64,000 nt of DNA from Chrysoporthe austroafricana (lineage: Eukaryota > Ascomycota > Sordariomycetes > Diaporthales > Cryphonectriaceae), in contig JYIP02000005.1 of NCBI GenBank assembly GCA_001051155.2, positions 1,054,001-1,118,000 on the forward strand. Direction: 5' to 3'. Each line of letters opens with the position of its first letter. Position 1 is the first letter of the stretch. The position numbers and the translations under genes are program-made. The notes under the pieces were generated by a model. The model was not told where the DNA came from, did not search any database, and saw nothing but the letters and a program-made list of their open reading frames with translations. This document shows positions 21,521-33,800 of the stretch, in pieces.

Positions 21521-22364
21521 ATTGGCGGGGGTTCTCTATGTGCCTAGAGAGAGGAGGAAGACAATTGCAATTGACTTGCAACTGTGTGGAGAGGAGATTC
21601 GATGGGCAGGAAAGCGGTTGCGGTGTTTAGGAATTGGGACCTTGGAACGAGGACGAGAGCAAAAACTGCGCTGGCCCGCAGTTGGCCACGGCACAGGGCA
21701 GAGGACCTAGGACCTCCTCGGGAAGGTTGGGGGGCCCAGGCGCTAGCTGCGCCCGCCGCCCAATCACGACGCCGCCCCAGCCTGCCTCCGAGTTGGCCCG
21801 AGGAGGAGCACGGGCCACCCTCCCATTTATTTCCTCAACCACTTCTTCACGACAGCCAGGCCTGCCTGACGACGGCGATGCCAGCAGGCGATGTCTGTGT
21901 GGTGATGACTGTTCTTGATCCTCGACCTCAGGTCGCCGCCAGCTGGGGCAGGACTACATGTCACCACGCTCAATGGATGACATACATATATACATACATA
22001 CATACACACATGCCTACCCGGGCATGTCGGAGAGAGCCTCTCCTGCGTGTCTCACTCTTGCTGCATATACATATGTGTATATACTTTGTCAATTTAGCCT
22101 GGGCTGGCTACCACAGCCAGCTAGCCCTCAGCTCATGACGGCACGCCGTCGTTTACTCACGAGGACATCGTGACGAACCAGCCGTCAGCGCCCTGTTCTC
22201 TGGCAGAACACAGTACAGACAGTATTTAGACATAAATTGCATCCTGCCTCGCTAGATCCAGTCCTCCTCCCAGCTGCCCCAACCTTAGTAGCCCATCCAC
22301 CGTTCAGGGATCTCAGCGCAGACCCAACAGGCAGAACAACCACCACCACCACCGACCCCTCGAG
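21521..22364. promoter_or_regulatory. Divergent intergenic region upstream of atp1 and the polyQ ORF
   Basis: This 844-base stretch separates the atp1 start (-) from a plus-strand small ORF. It holds a CCAAT pentamer at 21760-21764, about 240 bp upstream of the atp1 start. CCAAT boxes are targets of the HAP/CBC complex, which activates respiratory genes in fungi, so a role in atp1 expression is plausible but is inference from a short motif. A (TACA)n-like run lies at about 21984-22010. Confidence 0.4.
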
Positions 22365-22769
22365 ATGACCGACAACATCATCTACACCCGCCCGTACACC
22401 GGCGGGCCCTACTACAGCGTCCTCGTCTCCGGCACCTATCCTCCCCAGAACGCCCGCCTGCCCGTCAACGGCACCTCCGTCGCCGCCATGCCCACCTACC
22501 ACCAGCAGCAGCAGCAGCAGCAGCAGCCGCCACAGCAGTACTACACAGCCGTATGCCACCCGGCCAGCGCCGCCCCCGTCATCTACTACCCCGGCACCGC
22601 CTCGTGCAGCTTCCCCTATCCAAGTATCTACTACCATGCCGTGCGTCACCCCGTAGCCGAGACCATGCACACCCGCAGAGTGCAGAGAACTGCTTTTACT
22701 AACCGGGAACGAGAGGGAGCAGACGATCATGTAGGCGGCGAGCGAGGTGGTGGCAGAGGGAAGACCTAG
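22365..22769 (+). CDS. Small hypothetical protein with polyglutamine tract
   Basis: An ATG-initiated frame of 134 codons is rich in Tyr, Pro and Gln. It begins MTDNIIYTRPYTGGPYYSVL, carries an eight-Gln run followed by PPQQYY, and has Tyr/Pro-rich repeats such as VIYYPGTASC. The last 35 residues are charged and low-complexity, so the true C-terminus may be changed by splicing. I do not recognise a family. A similarly long frame lies on the opposite strand (22185-22886), so coding status is uncertain. The ATG context (cgagatgacc) is acceptable but not strong evidence. Confidence 0.4.
   Translation: MTDNIIYTRPYTGGPYYSVLVSGTYPPQNARLPVNGTSVAAMPTYHQQQQQQQQPPQQYYTAVCHPASAAPVIYYPGTASCSFPYPSIYYHAVRHPVAETMHTRRVQRTAFTNREREGADDHVGGERGGGRGKT
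22503..22526 (+). repeat. (CAG)8 trinucleotide repeat
   Basis: Eight perfect CAG units encode the glutamine run in the small ORF at 22365-22769. Pure CAG without CAA interruptions is expected to be length-variable between strains. Confidence 0.9.
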
Positions 22770-23331
22770 GTAGCGGATCCGGGAAGTCGCACGACGTGGG
22801 ATGAGCCTCGGATCATGCGGCCGCGCTCCCCTCTGTGGTAGGGATTCTGGTTCGAAAACACACAAGATCTGCTCGTCCCACCTCACGTCTGAGAGGACAC
22901 CAGCGTGTTAGTCATCACAAGGACAGGAGAGGATACAAGAGCTCATCCGGAAATCATTTTGGTTCATCTAGCCACATTCCTCGCCAGACCTATGCGAGGA
23001 GCACTAGTAATGCCCAGTGCAGCTGCTGTGAAGCCCGCCCACCGGTCCCACCCGTCCAGATGAGGCCGACCACATTCATCCTCGAGATGCCCGTCGTCGC
23101 AAAAAAGTGACAAAGTCATCGTTCCGTGCCTATGCTTTCTTTTCGCAATGCGCAGCAAGTGACTACCCCGGCCGACCATGCATCATGCTTTGTTCCAATC
23201 GAAAAGACCAGACGCCTCGCCTCGTTTCGTTCATCTAAAAGCATAAGATCATGCGTCAAATATACAAGGGGTTTCTCCCGTCGCTCACGCTGAGGTAACG
23301 CGAGGAAGACCCGGTGATAATGGAGTGAGCA
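22770..23331. other. Intergenic, downstream of cullin-3
   Basis: About 560 bases lie between the polyQ ORF and the cullin-3 stop. It should hold the cullin-3 3' UTR. Nothing else can be supported here. Confidence 0.45.
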
Positions 23332-26189
23332 TCAAGCCAGGTATCGGTAAACCTGCTGTGTAGCGTCACTGTTCTCGGAACGCTCGAGGTACTCTCGCGC
23401 TATGAGATCCTCAATGCGCTTCTTGACAAGAGAGACGTCAGGCTTGAAGCGCCCGGTAAGAACGGTGATGACTTCCGTGATGAGGCGGTTATGCGCGAGT
23501 TCCTTCCGCGCTCTGTAGCGAGGGTTAGCCACGTATCTCTAGAAAGCATCCAAGCTGAGACGTACTTCATGATCCGGACGACAGCCGCATCCACAATGTG
23601 GGCTCGGCTCTCGTCATTCTTCTTCTCCGTCTCCTTTCGCTCATCCAAGTCCTCGACCTTGGACTGCGCACTCACTATCGGCGCCCGAATCTTCACGGTC
23701 TTGCTGGTGAAGGAGCTATTGTAGGAGAACTTGTCGCCGGACTTGATCGTCTTGTTCATCGGATCCTTCAACAAGACCCGCGACTTGGGGGCGAGGGACA
23801 GAGACGCTAGCGTACGGTTCAACTCGGCCGTATGGATATTGGTCATGGCCTGGATGTCCTCGTAGCTGAGCCATTTGCCCTCAGGCAAGTCATTGAACAC
23901 CATCAGGACCACCATGCCGTGGGTAGACACGGTGAGCTCGTAGCGCCGCTCCTTGCTCAAGGGACCGCTGTCTTTACCCGGGACCTTGGGAAAGACGCAC
24001 TTGATGTCGGCAGTACCCTGGGTGCCCATCCATGTGAGGACCCGACCATTACGCTCGCTGAGGTAATACTTAAGAAAGCTCTCCTGCAGGCGCTTGATCT
24101 CGGGGGGCCAAGTGCACTCCACCCTCGGACCATCACCAGACTTGGGAGCCATGCCATCCGGGGGCCAGTTGTTGCTCGTGAGTACGCTGATATTGAGTTC
24201 GATGTTCTTACGGTCCACGTCTCCTAAGGCACGGATGTGATCGCGGTATCCAGAGGTGAGATCATGCGAGGTATCCATATCCTTGAACATGCCCTCAAAC
24301 TTGGAAGTAAAGTGGCTGCCGATCTCCTGCTTCATCCGTGAGATCAACTGCTTCTCTGCTTCCTGGCTCTCGGACTTGCCATGCAGCAGGCGCCGCCCCA
24401 GATGTTTCTGGTAGTAGCGCTGGAACATGTCGCGATCCTGCAGGTAGCGGATGAGAGTGATCGCCTTATCCATAGTCACATCGACCTCCGTCTCAGTCTT
24501 GCCCCTTATGCCGTTCTTGAGATTGTCGTCGATGAACAAGGATACGACCTCTGCGCTGCGGTTGAAGAGGTTGATAAAGTCGGCGAAGCTCCTGGTCAGG
24601 GCCGACTCGAGTATCTTATCGTCATTAAAGCACTCCGACAAGAACTTGTCGAACTTGTCCTTCAGCTGCAGAACGTCGTCCACCCACTTGACGGCGGCAG
24701 CCGTCTGCCGGGCCGTGCCGGTCAACGCTTTCGTCTTCTCAGCCCCATCGTTCGGCGCATCCTCTTCAGCTTTTGCAGACGCTGCGTGTGGACCAGAGAG
24801 GTTGACCTCGTTCAAGCCCTTCTCGATCTCGACGCCGAGCTCCACGACCCGCACGGAGATGATCTTTTTCAACTTTTCGATGCCATTCTTCACTCCAGGC
24901 CTGGAGACCAACCGGTAGAGGATCGAGAGGTCTTCGAGGCGGTCATTATCAATCATAGGGCGGAGGCCAGTAACCTCCAGCACCAGAAACTTGTCAAGAT
25001 GCCTCGAGATGAGCTCATCCTCGACGACAGCAAGGATCTTGGCCTGGCTCAGCTTAGAAACTGTCGTCTGGCATCGAGCCACCTCCTCCTGCAGACGGCG
25101 GTTTGTCTGACGGATCCAGGCACTCGCGTCGCCATCCTGCAGTAGCTGGTCGGCCTCCTGTGCGTAGAACCGCCGGCTGTCCGTCAGGTAGGCAGGCTCG
25201 AATGTGGTAATGTAGAGGCGGTTGTCGTCAGCTGTCTCGTCCGTCTCAGCCAGCTGCTCGTACATGACCAGGACCCTCTTGACGAGGTTGCGGTCGATGA
25301 TTTCTCCCCTCCTGTCCATGTTGATCAGGTCGAGCACGACCGCGTTTATGACATTGGTCAGGGGACCTTCGATGGAGGGGAACTCGAAGCGCAGGATATT
25401 GTCGCGGTAAAGGCCGAGGACGGTCATGTAAAGGGGCGGTCGGTCTGCGTCGTGGTCGGCGGGTGCGACCTGGCCTCTGTCGAGGTACATCATGATGTCC
25501 GTGACCATGCCCATAGCACTAACATGGCGCTCCCACGAATCACGCATACCCTTGAGGAACTTCTCTCCCATCTCGCGCCTCTCGTTGGTGGAGGTGCCGG
25601 GCAGGTCGCCCAGGGCCAGGCTGACCAGGTTCCCAGACACCAACTCGAAGATGGGGGGCATGACCTCATCACGGAACCACTTCTCCTCGAACGCGCCGAC
25701 CTTCTCGTAGAGCTCAAGGCCTCGTCTTCTTATGACTATCTTGTAAGATGCGCGGTATAGCTGCTCGAAAGAGAGTTTACCGGCATCGCGTCTGTGGATA
25801 TCGGCAAGGGCGTCGTAGATCATGGACCAGCAGGCGTCGAATTCCTGCTCCTCGGTAAGCTGGCCATTGAGACGGCGGCCCACGGGCTGTTTGGGATTCA
25901 TGTCAGTTTCGTTTCTAAGAGTAAGGGAGGAGAGGGAAGTCTGATGCAGGCCATCTCTAGAAGCCTGCCAGAACAGATGTTTGAGATCTGGAAGGAAAGA
26001 GAGGCGGGACGAGGAAGGGACGAGAAGACTGAAGCAGGCCGGAGGGATATGAGTGGGAGGCTGGCTGTGTGAATAGGCTGTAGGTGAGGGTGAATCTTGC
26101 TGGCCAGGAGGGATGATGTGAGAGCGATAGGAATAAAGCAGTACCTTCCGAGGAGCCCTGATCTTGTTGGTTGGTCTATGCATTATCAT
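23332..26189 (-). CDS. cul3: Cullin-3, scaffold of CRL3 ubiquitin ligase
   Basis: Three exons, 26189..26145, 25886..23566 and 23512..23332, give 848 residues. Exon 1 encodes MIMHRPTNKIRAPRK; the KIRAPRK run is typical of Cul3 N-termini. The first intron (258 nt, GTACTG donor, ACTGAC branch, ACAG acceptor) joins it in phase to PVGRRLNGQL. Then follow the cullin repeats with DIHRRDAGKLSFEQLYRASY, the cullin homology region (FQRYYQKHLGRRLLHGK, KFEGMFKDMDTS) and the C-terminal Nedd8 domain. The neddylation lysine, in VVRIMK-ARKELAHN, is Lys789, and its codon is split by the 53-nt last intron. Cul3 binds BTB-domain substrate adaptors and Rbx1. The ATG at 25901 lies inside the first intron, so intron retention would yield a shorter N-terminus beginning MNPKQPVG. 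Confidence 0.93.
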
Positions 26190-26843
26190 GCGCCCATCTG
26201 GCCAGGCAGATGGAAGCTCCAAAGGCAAGAGAAAAGAGTCAGGGAGATAGACCAGTAGAGGGCATAGAAAGAATTCTTTGGGCTGGTCTCCTGTGCTGTA
26301 TCCGGTCGAGGGTCTTATCCAGTGGAGAGGTTTGTCCTATCTATGGCAGATGTGATGTTAAGGAGGAGGAAGGAGGAGACAGCAGAAGGCGGAGGGTTTC
26401 GGATCAATGCGGTGCTCCCTGGTCTTCCAGATTGCAGCCTCTTCGATCACAAATGTGCGTGTCGGGTCTCATGGCAAAAGAAATAAAAAAGAAAGGGCCA
26501 TGTCAGAGGACCATGTTGAATAGTTGATGATATTGCTTCCGCGTTCTGGAAGGTGGAGGATGCTGGCCCCACGCACGCCGACTATACAAAGTTAGGCACC
26601 ACGCGTGTAAGCCTTCGACCCCTCCAGGTACCTGAGGCCGGCTGTACCCGATTCATACTTGATTGGTCGAGAGATCACAATTCCCCATTTCTTCGGACTG
26701 GTGTTTCTCCAGTGCCGTTATTTGCCTGCCGCGATGTCCCCTAAAAAGTGAACGTCATAGAGTACATAGTACCTATACGATTTTGAAGATCTGCGCTTCG
26801 GCATACAAATCCAACTCAATCTCTTCAGTACGATCAGTCAACC
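26190..26843. promoter_or_regulatory. Divergent intergenic region, cul3 and zim17
   Basis: About 650 bases lie between two divergent starts and must contain both promoters. I see no convincing TATA box or additional gene. The ORF that begins near 26171 has no recognisable features and overlaps the cul3 first exon in antisense. Confidence 0.4.
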
Positions 26844-27479
26844 ATGGCCTCAACGGTGCTCCCATCAAGCATGCGTCCGCTTGCCGGTGGTGCGAGGTTG
26901 TTAGCTCGCCAGGTAACCACCCAGAGGCACTTCTACGGCCCAAGACAGTTGTCCCTTATCTCGGCCTCGACACCACGCCTCGCAACACCGCCACCATCAC
27001 GTCTCGTACTCTTCGCGACATCCCGCCGCCACGCGCACTCCATTCCGCGCCCCTCCTCCTCCTCCTCCGCCCCGAAGCCCAACACGTCCAAGCAGCCTTC
27101 CTACGAGCTCACCTTCACCTGCGTCCCCTGCGGCACCCGCTCCGCCCACAACGTTTCCAAGCAGGGCTACCACTACGGCTCTGTGCTCATCACCTGTCCG
27201 TCCTGTCGGAACCGGCACGTCATCAGCGACCACCTCAACATCTTTGGCAACCGCAGAATCACGGTCGAGGAGCTGATGAAGGAGCGCGGGCGGCTTGTGA
27301 AGCGGGGCACCCTGGGCGAAGATGGCGACTTGGAATTCTGGGAGGATGGGAGTACCACGAGTAGGGAGGAGAGGACGGGCGAGGGCGAGGGGAAGGATCC
27401 GGTACCCGCCGCTAGGAATGAGACCAGAGACGTCGAGGGAGAAGACGAGGCGCCTGGGTCGACCTTTGGGAAGGCCTAA
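26844..27479 (+). CDS. zim17: DNL-type zinc finger protein, mitochondrial Hsp70 escort protein
   Basis: A single exon of 211 residues. The first 85 residues are Arg/Ser-rich with few acidic residues, as in a matrix targeting sequence. The zinc finger has two CxxC pairs, Cys93/96 in FTCVPCGTRSAHNVSKQGYH and Cys118/121 in ITCPSCRNRHVISDHLNIFG; the DHL tripeptide replaces the DNL that names the family, as also in yeast Tim15. It ends with the conserved RRITVEELMKERG helix and a poorly conserved acidic tail. Zim17/Hep1 keeps mitochondrial Hsp70 soluble and supports protein import. The ATG context is good (accatggc). Confidence 0.95.
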   Translation: MASTVLPSSMRPLAGGARLLARQVTTQRHFYGPRQLSLISASTPRLATPPPSRLVLFATSRRHAHSIPRPSSSSSAPKPNTSKQPSYELTFTCVPCGTRSAHNVSKQGYHYGSVLITCPSCRNRHVISDHLNIFGNRRITVEELMKERGRLVKRGTLGEDGDLEFWEDGSTTSREERTGEGEGKDPVPAARNETRDVEGEDEAPGSTFGKA

Positions 27480-27874
27480 GGGGTTTGAGGCTCAGGGGAT
27501 GCAGGCAATCGCGTCCCGCGTCTCGGGCTGACAGGCAGGGGAGGATTTTCAAGGAGTCACGCTCGCGGCCCGTCGAGCGTCGGTACCCAGCCGATATTGT
27601 TCATCATCTTTGACAGATGGACACCTAGAGAAAAGGGGGCTCAAAGAGTAGGACGGAGGTGCCAAGTAGCTGGGGCAAAGGTCAGGGCGATGTATATCAG
27701 CATACAAGGCATGTGTCGGCGTTTCGGAATACCCCAGGACAATTTAGATTTCATTGTGCGAGTATAGAGAACACTCACGACTCCAACCTTGAACAACGGA
27801 ACAAAATTTATTTAGCATATATGTATTCATCTTTCGACCAATCATTCTTGTGGTATCTTTAACCTCCCAATAGG
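27480..27874. other. Convergent intergenic region
   Basis: Nearly 400 bases between the stop codons of zim17 (+) and utp20 (-) should hold both 3' UTRs. No gene seen. An AT-rich patch at about 27775-27850 would suit polyadenylation signals. Confidence 0.5.
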
Positions 27875-30800
27875 TCAATATCCTCTCCTAGCATTCCGGT
27901 GCTCCATTCCCCTCTCCTTCCTGCGATCTTTCTTCCTATCCATCTTTCTCTTCTTCTCCCGCCCCCACTTCTCCGGTGCCGTGACAGCCTCCACCTTCCT
28001 TTTACTCGACCTCGCCATCCTCCTCTCGCGAATGTCCTCGCCAACCGCCAACAGATGCTTCGTATACTCCGCAGTGCCCAGCTTCGTCTGCAGCGCGTCC
28101 ATAATCTCCTGCGCTTTGGTCTTGAGCGTTTCGTAGCGTGTCTTGAACACCTGGTCTGTCGAGAATGGAGCGGGTATAGAGGCATCTGTGAGGTTGCGGA
28201 GGGGTTGGAGGATGGTACGTGCGGATGCAGTGAGGATGGCCGCATCGGATTGGGTGGTCAGAGCTCCGAGAGCTTCGATCGCGGCAAGCTTGCTCACGAG
28301 TGCGGGGGCGCGCGGTGGGACCTCACGGCGAATGATGGCTGCGAGGCGAGAGAAGACGTAACGCATGCTCATGTTCGCGGGCTGCGTGTCTTGGGCGTCT
28401 TCCCCGTCGATCTCTTTGAAGAAGTCATCTTCGCCATCGCCCTCCTCATCAGAAGCGTCGCTGTCGTCTTCAACCGGTGCGGTGTCCAGGAAGTGAGAGA
28501 GGAAGACCAAGATTTGTATACTCTCCTGGGCCAATGCCTCGTCAACTTCAAGACCTCTCAAGGCCCCCAGCAGCAGACGGATGACCTGCGCAATCTGGTC
28601 CTGATCCAGCTTCTGTCCATGAGAGCCAGTGACCGGTTGCCCTTTGGTTGCTCCAGATGCGTTGCCAGCGAAGTCGGCTAGATACCTCGACAGCAGTTTG
28701 ACAGCATTGAGCTTCACAACCGGATGCTCATGAGACATGCAGCCGAAGACGCCGATCCATAGTCCAGTGGTGTCCTTGGACAGTAGCCTCGCAGGATGCT
28801 GGTCGACTAGGGTGTGCATCAGGTTGAGGGCCGTGTTGACCAGCCCCCACTCTGCCTTGTCCTCGTCATCTAGAACATTGGTGATCTTGCCAATGAGCAG
28901 CTTGAGGTCCTTTTTATCCTTCTCGTTGGGCTCTCTGGCTTCAAAGTAGTACCCGAAGATCTGGAAGGCAAGCTTCAACACCGCCAGGTTCCCATCCTGC
29001 TCGACCCAGGATCTCAGCCGCGCCAGGAACTCGTGCAACCGATCAATATCGGCCTTGCGGAAGATCTCTTTGATAAGCTCGCCGGCAGCAAGCTTACATC
29101 GTTCACTATCATCGTTGCCGAGCAATAAGACAAGTGGGAAGAAGCACGTCGCCGCGATTTCCTTCACAAAGTCATCTGCAGATTTCATCAGAAGCAGATG
29201 TACGATCTCCATAACAGACAGACGACCTCCTTCGCGAGAATACTTGAGATTCGCAAGTATAAATTCAATCTGCTTGGCCCATCTGCTCTTCTTCTGCGGG
29301 TATTCCCGCAGGAACTGAAAGAAGGCGCCTCTTGCTAGATCACGCGTGTCCTTGTCGTCGTTGGTGATCATGACGGTGCCGACGTAGTCCAGCGTGTCGT
29401 AGACGACGGCTGTCTCGATCTTACGATCCAAGACTGAGCGCAAGAAGTTGAACGTGACGTGCCGGTACAGCGGCTCGGTGAGGTCGTCCTTGAGCCTGCC
29501 AAGGAGAGTATCGATGGCCGCATCCTTGACCACAACCTCGCGACGTTCTCGGAGGATGACGGCTAGGAGCTTGAGAGCAGTCTGGGACAAATCGGTGGTC
29601 GTCGAGATTGACTGAGCAACACACTTGATGGCATCCTTGGAGGCCACCTTGTACAAGTCATTTAGTTCGTGCGTCTTGGATGGCACTCGCACCAAGACCG
29701 TTAGCAGCTTAAAGGCTGCTATCTTGACTTCTTCCTCTCCCGCGACAATGGCGTCACCAAGTATCGGCAGGAACCCGCTGATATTGCTTGCAGTTCGCAA
29801 CTTCTCGTGCTTCCGCAGCACAGACCTGAGAATATCGATTGCAAAGCGCATGAGCTTGTGAGTGTGCTTGCTCGCCGCGCCTCGATCTTCCCTCTTTGCT
29901 CCCCTCTGGACGAGGTATCGCTTCAGTCTTGGGTCAATTTTGGCCTCCGCTCGGGGCTTTCTGCTGTTGTACACCTCTTGCACAACCTCATAGCAGAACA
30001 CCATCGTGTCCCTACTCTCAGACGCGGGGTTCTTTTGCAGGCCGGACGCGATTCTGTTGAGCAATTCGTCGATCTTGCGGGCCATGCGAAGGTCGAGCTT
30101 TTCCAGGAGCAGGGCCTGCAGAGGCTTGACAAGCTCTACAAGCTGTGCAATTGATGCAGTCGAGGCGATGAGCTCCATACTGTCCTGGCTCTTGCTACTC
30201 TTGACCTCCTTCATCTTGCTCACGTAGCCCTCAGCGTCCTTCTCCTGTCCAGCCACACCGAAGACATCGTCCATAATGACTGCGACCATAGACTCCAAGC
30301 AGTAGTCAAGGTCACCTTGTTGGAATTCCGGTATCACTGCCAGCAGCAAAGTATGCATCGTGTAGGATAAGACGTGTAACTGCGTTCCCGATTTTAGGGC
30401 GCCGCGCAGCTCTTTTAGGATGAACCCGAAAGATGGAGCGCCCAGGATGCACGCAATCTTAGCCAGTGTGGTCCGCGACATCTCCCGAGACTCCCAGGCT
30501 TTGCTTCTCAGGATGTGACAGATGTCAGTGAGAACGCTGGGGAGCTGCTGGCTGAGTAAATAATCGGGAAGCAGTCGCAAAAGCTTGACCAGGATCACAG
30601 CAACTGGTACTCGTGCACTAACGGTCTCTTCGTCCTTGTCATGGAGGTGCTCCAATAGGGGAGGTGTGAAGTAGGCGGTGAACTCGTCTGCCATCTTCTC
30701 CTGAGCTGGCAGGGTCCGAGCAAGGCGGCGTTTGGAGACTGCGGCATCTGCAGCGTTGTCAATTTCCATTGGCGTCTCGTTGGCAACATCGACAGCTGAG

Positions 30801-33800
30801 ACAAGCGACTCGACGGCTTTGTCCAGTAAGCGGATCACCTGCTTGTGTAGTTCAGGTTTCGATGCTAGGTACGATATGTACCGTCGCAGCACTGCTCTAT
30901 ACTGTGACCACTCGAGGGAGCCAGCAAGGCTAGCAATCGTGGCCGCGGCCTGCGCGCCCAGGCCGTGATCATCACTGCCAGCACAACCCCATATGAAGTG
31001 CTCAAGAAGTGGCAGAAAGATGTGGCTGATATTTTTGCTGCTCAGCTCAACTCGCTCGTTGACTGATGAGAGGGTTTGGACGGCCTGGAGTTGTTTCGAG
31101 ACGGACGGAGTCAGGATGTTGGCAAAGAAGGCTTTACTGGAGTCTTCATCAGCTGTTGGTGCTAGGATGACTAGGTCGGCCACCGGCGCCCACTCCCCGA
31201 GCTTGGCCACCAGGTGACCGAGCAACCTTATAGTCTCGCGTCGGACGGTTTCTGAAGGTTCTCTGACCCCAGTGTGGATGGCTGGCATGATGACCTCGCC
31301 CAGAATATCAAGATAAGCGGCCTGCGACTCTTCAGCCCATGCGTCAGCCGCAGCATTGGCGAATTTGCACAGGCAGTCGACTGAGTTGGAGGAGAGGATG
31401 CCGAACTCTTCATCCTGGTTGAGGAAGAAGACCATGTTGTGGAGCAGCGGCATCCATTGATTGATTGTCAAAGGAGTCTGTCTCTGAGACACGGCATTGA
31501 AGGCGGTAAGACGTCGGTCATAGTCAGGCTCATCCAGCCTCTCTTCCACGTAGGAATTGAGATCCACACAAAGTCGAGCAACCTCCTCAACGGCGGGCTC
31601 CCGCGTCGAGTAGGCTGACAGCACTTTCGAAAGCGACTCTCTATTCCGTTTATCTTTGAAGAAACTGAAGAGTGATGCCAACGTCTTGTAGACACTGTCT
31701 TTCAGAGTTAAGTCGTTTTGAATGTCGTCGAGGGTGATATAGTGCTCAAGGACGAGAAGCAGCGAGCCCTTGACTTTGGGGCTGACGCGCCGCGCAGGTT
31801 GGTTCAGGAGATGTGTGGAAATGTCGACCAGATTTCGTGCATTCTGTGAGCCATCTACCACGCGAGACAGCTCGACAACTGTTTCAACGCAGGCTTCCAG
31901 CACTCTATTCTCAATTTCCTGTCGGGCTCGCAAATAGGCGCCAATCTCACTGAGAATCTTGTCTGCGTTGGGGTCAAGTAGCTCTGCCTTGACGAGGCCA
32001 TCGAATTCTGAGCCAGTTTCCGGTATTTGCGCAAGCTTGACCAGGTTTTTTATGATGCCAAGGGCGAATATTCTGACATCGGTCTTGCTCTTCTCAAATC
32101 CGACGCAGTCAGCAATCTTCGGCATGACATTGTCATCAATTGCAAGAATGGACGCTGTGCGTGGCAACAAAGACCACGTCTCGAGAAGTCTCCAGGTCCA
32201 CGAAATACCCTGAGCCATCTCTTCCGAAGGCAAGCTGACGACCGGAGACACAATCTCCGCGACTATCGAGCTCTGATACGGCGCCCAGTCGAAATTTTGG
32301 TTGTTTTTGATTAGGGCGCAGAGACACTTGAGAGCCGTCGTCCTGGCTACTTTAAACAAGGAGGCATTGCTCGTCTTTTCATCATCGACACTGCCGTCGT
32401 CTTCCTCCTCATCCAGTTGCTCTGCGTGACGCAAGTTCCGGGATGCTGAGAACAAACAGTAAAGCACAGCATTGACGAGGTCATCCATGTACTTCTCGAC
32501 GCTCGTTCCGAGTTCGTTAATGATTGACTGAATCATGTTGAGAAAGCCGACCTGCTTGCGAGGAGTGACCTTCTCTTCCTGGAAGACATCTTGCTTGAGA
32601 CCTGACGCATCAACGATGCGCATGCCCTTGAGATTACCATATGCTATATCGAGGAAGCCTCCAATGTCTTGGACCGACAAATTCCTGATAATCGCAAGCC
32701 TGGTCGCATGAAGCCCGTTTCGACCGCTGGCTGCGCCCTTTTTTGAGGTGGCTCTTCCGTACAGCACTCGCAACAGGACTGGCATCAACTCCGCCCGATG
32801 TTGTGGTTGTATGGTATTTTCCCCTTGCAGAAACACGGTCAACTCGTTCTTGAAACGTGATTCGTCAAGAAGAAACTCCAGATTCTCCTTGTAAGGCTTA
32901 ATGCCTTCTTGTTTCCATGTGAGAACGGCCTTCAAAGCCACCTTCTGGACTTCAATGTCACGATTCGCCAGAAGGCTGAGCAGTGTGTCATAGACCTCTT
33001 GGCTCTTGTAGAGCACCTTCGGATTGCCGAATTGAGCGAAGATCCCGAGCAGTGCTTTCCTGTCCGGCAGAGACCAGAAGTCATCTTCGGGAAGCATTTG
33101 ATCCTCATCTTCGTCGGCCAAAGAAGCGCTTTGAATGTCATCAAGCGAGAGTAGAAATGGCACGATCTTTCTCGAACGCTTCTCAGCCAGGGCTGGAATG
33201 GCGGAGAGAACTTTGAGCGCCTTGCCCCTTGCATTTGCGACGTGAGAAGGGACCACATCTTGTTGCTGCTCAAATTCGTTCAAAAGAACACTAGACGGTT
33301 CCTCGATGGTCTCACCGATTTTGTGCGCCTGTTCCTGCAATTCCAAAAGGTTCACGCACTCGAAATTAGAGCCTGCATAGCTTCTAGATTCGTTTGGACG
33401 TAGTTGCGGTGGGGTCCATCGGGGCGAGGGTATCCGAAGCCACTCAAATGCACGGTTGAAAATGAAGTCGCCAGCAGACTTTGCCTGCGCGATCTGTTTC
33501 AGGGCCTCCACAGCTTCGTCCCAGACAGGAGCCAATGAAATTGTCAACATTCCATAGAGATAGGCTGGAATGGCTTGGCGCAGCCACGATTTCTCGTCCA
33601 GATGTTCATAGGCTTGCGCGAGACGACGTAAATGGACTGCAATGGCTCGAGGGCTCTGGTGGTCAAGAGGCAACTGCTCCACCATTATCATCGTAGACAG
33701 GCATGAGTCCTGATCAGGCGTGAAAGGCAGAACCTCAAACATCCGCAGCGACGCCAACCGTAATGGTCGAGATGAGCTTGCCAAATTGTTGATGAGTGAT

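Noticed and set aside
22185..22886. Minus-strand 233-codon frame opposite the polyQ ORF
   Set aside because: Its Leu and Val-Gly runs are antisense readings of the CAG repeat and neighbouring low complexity.
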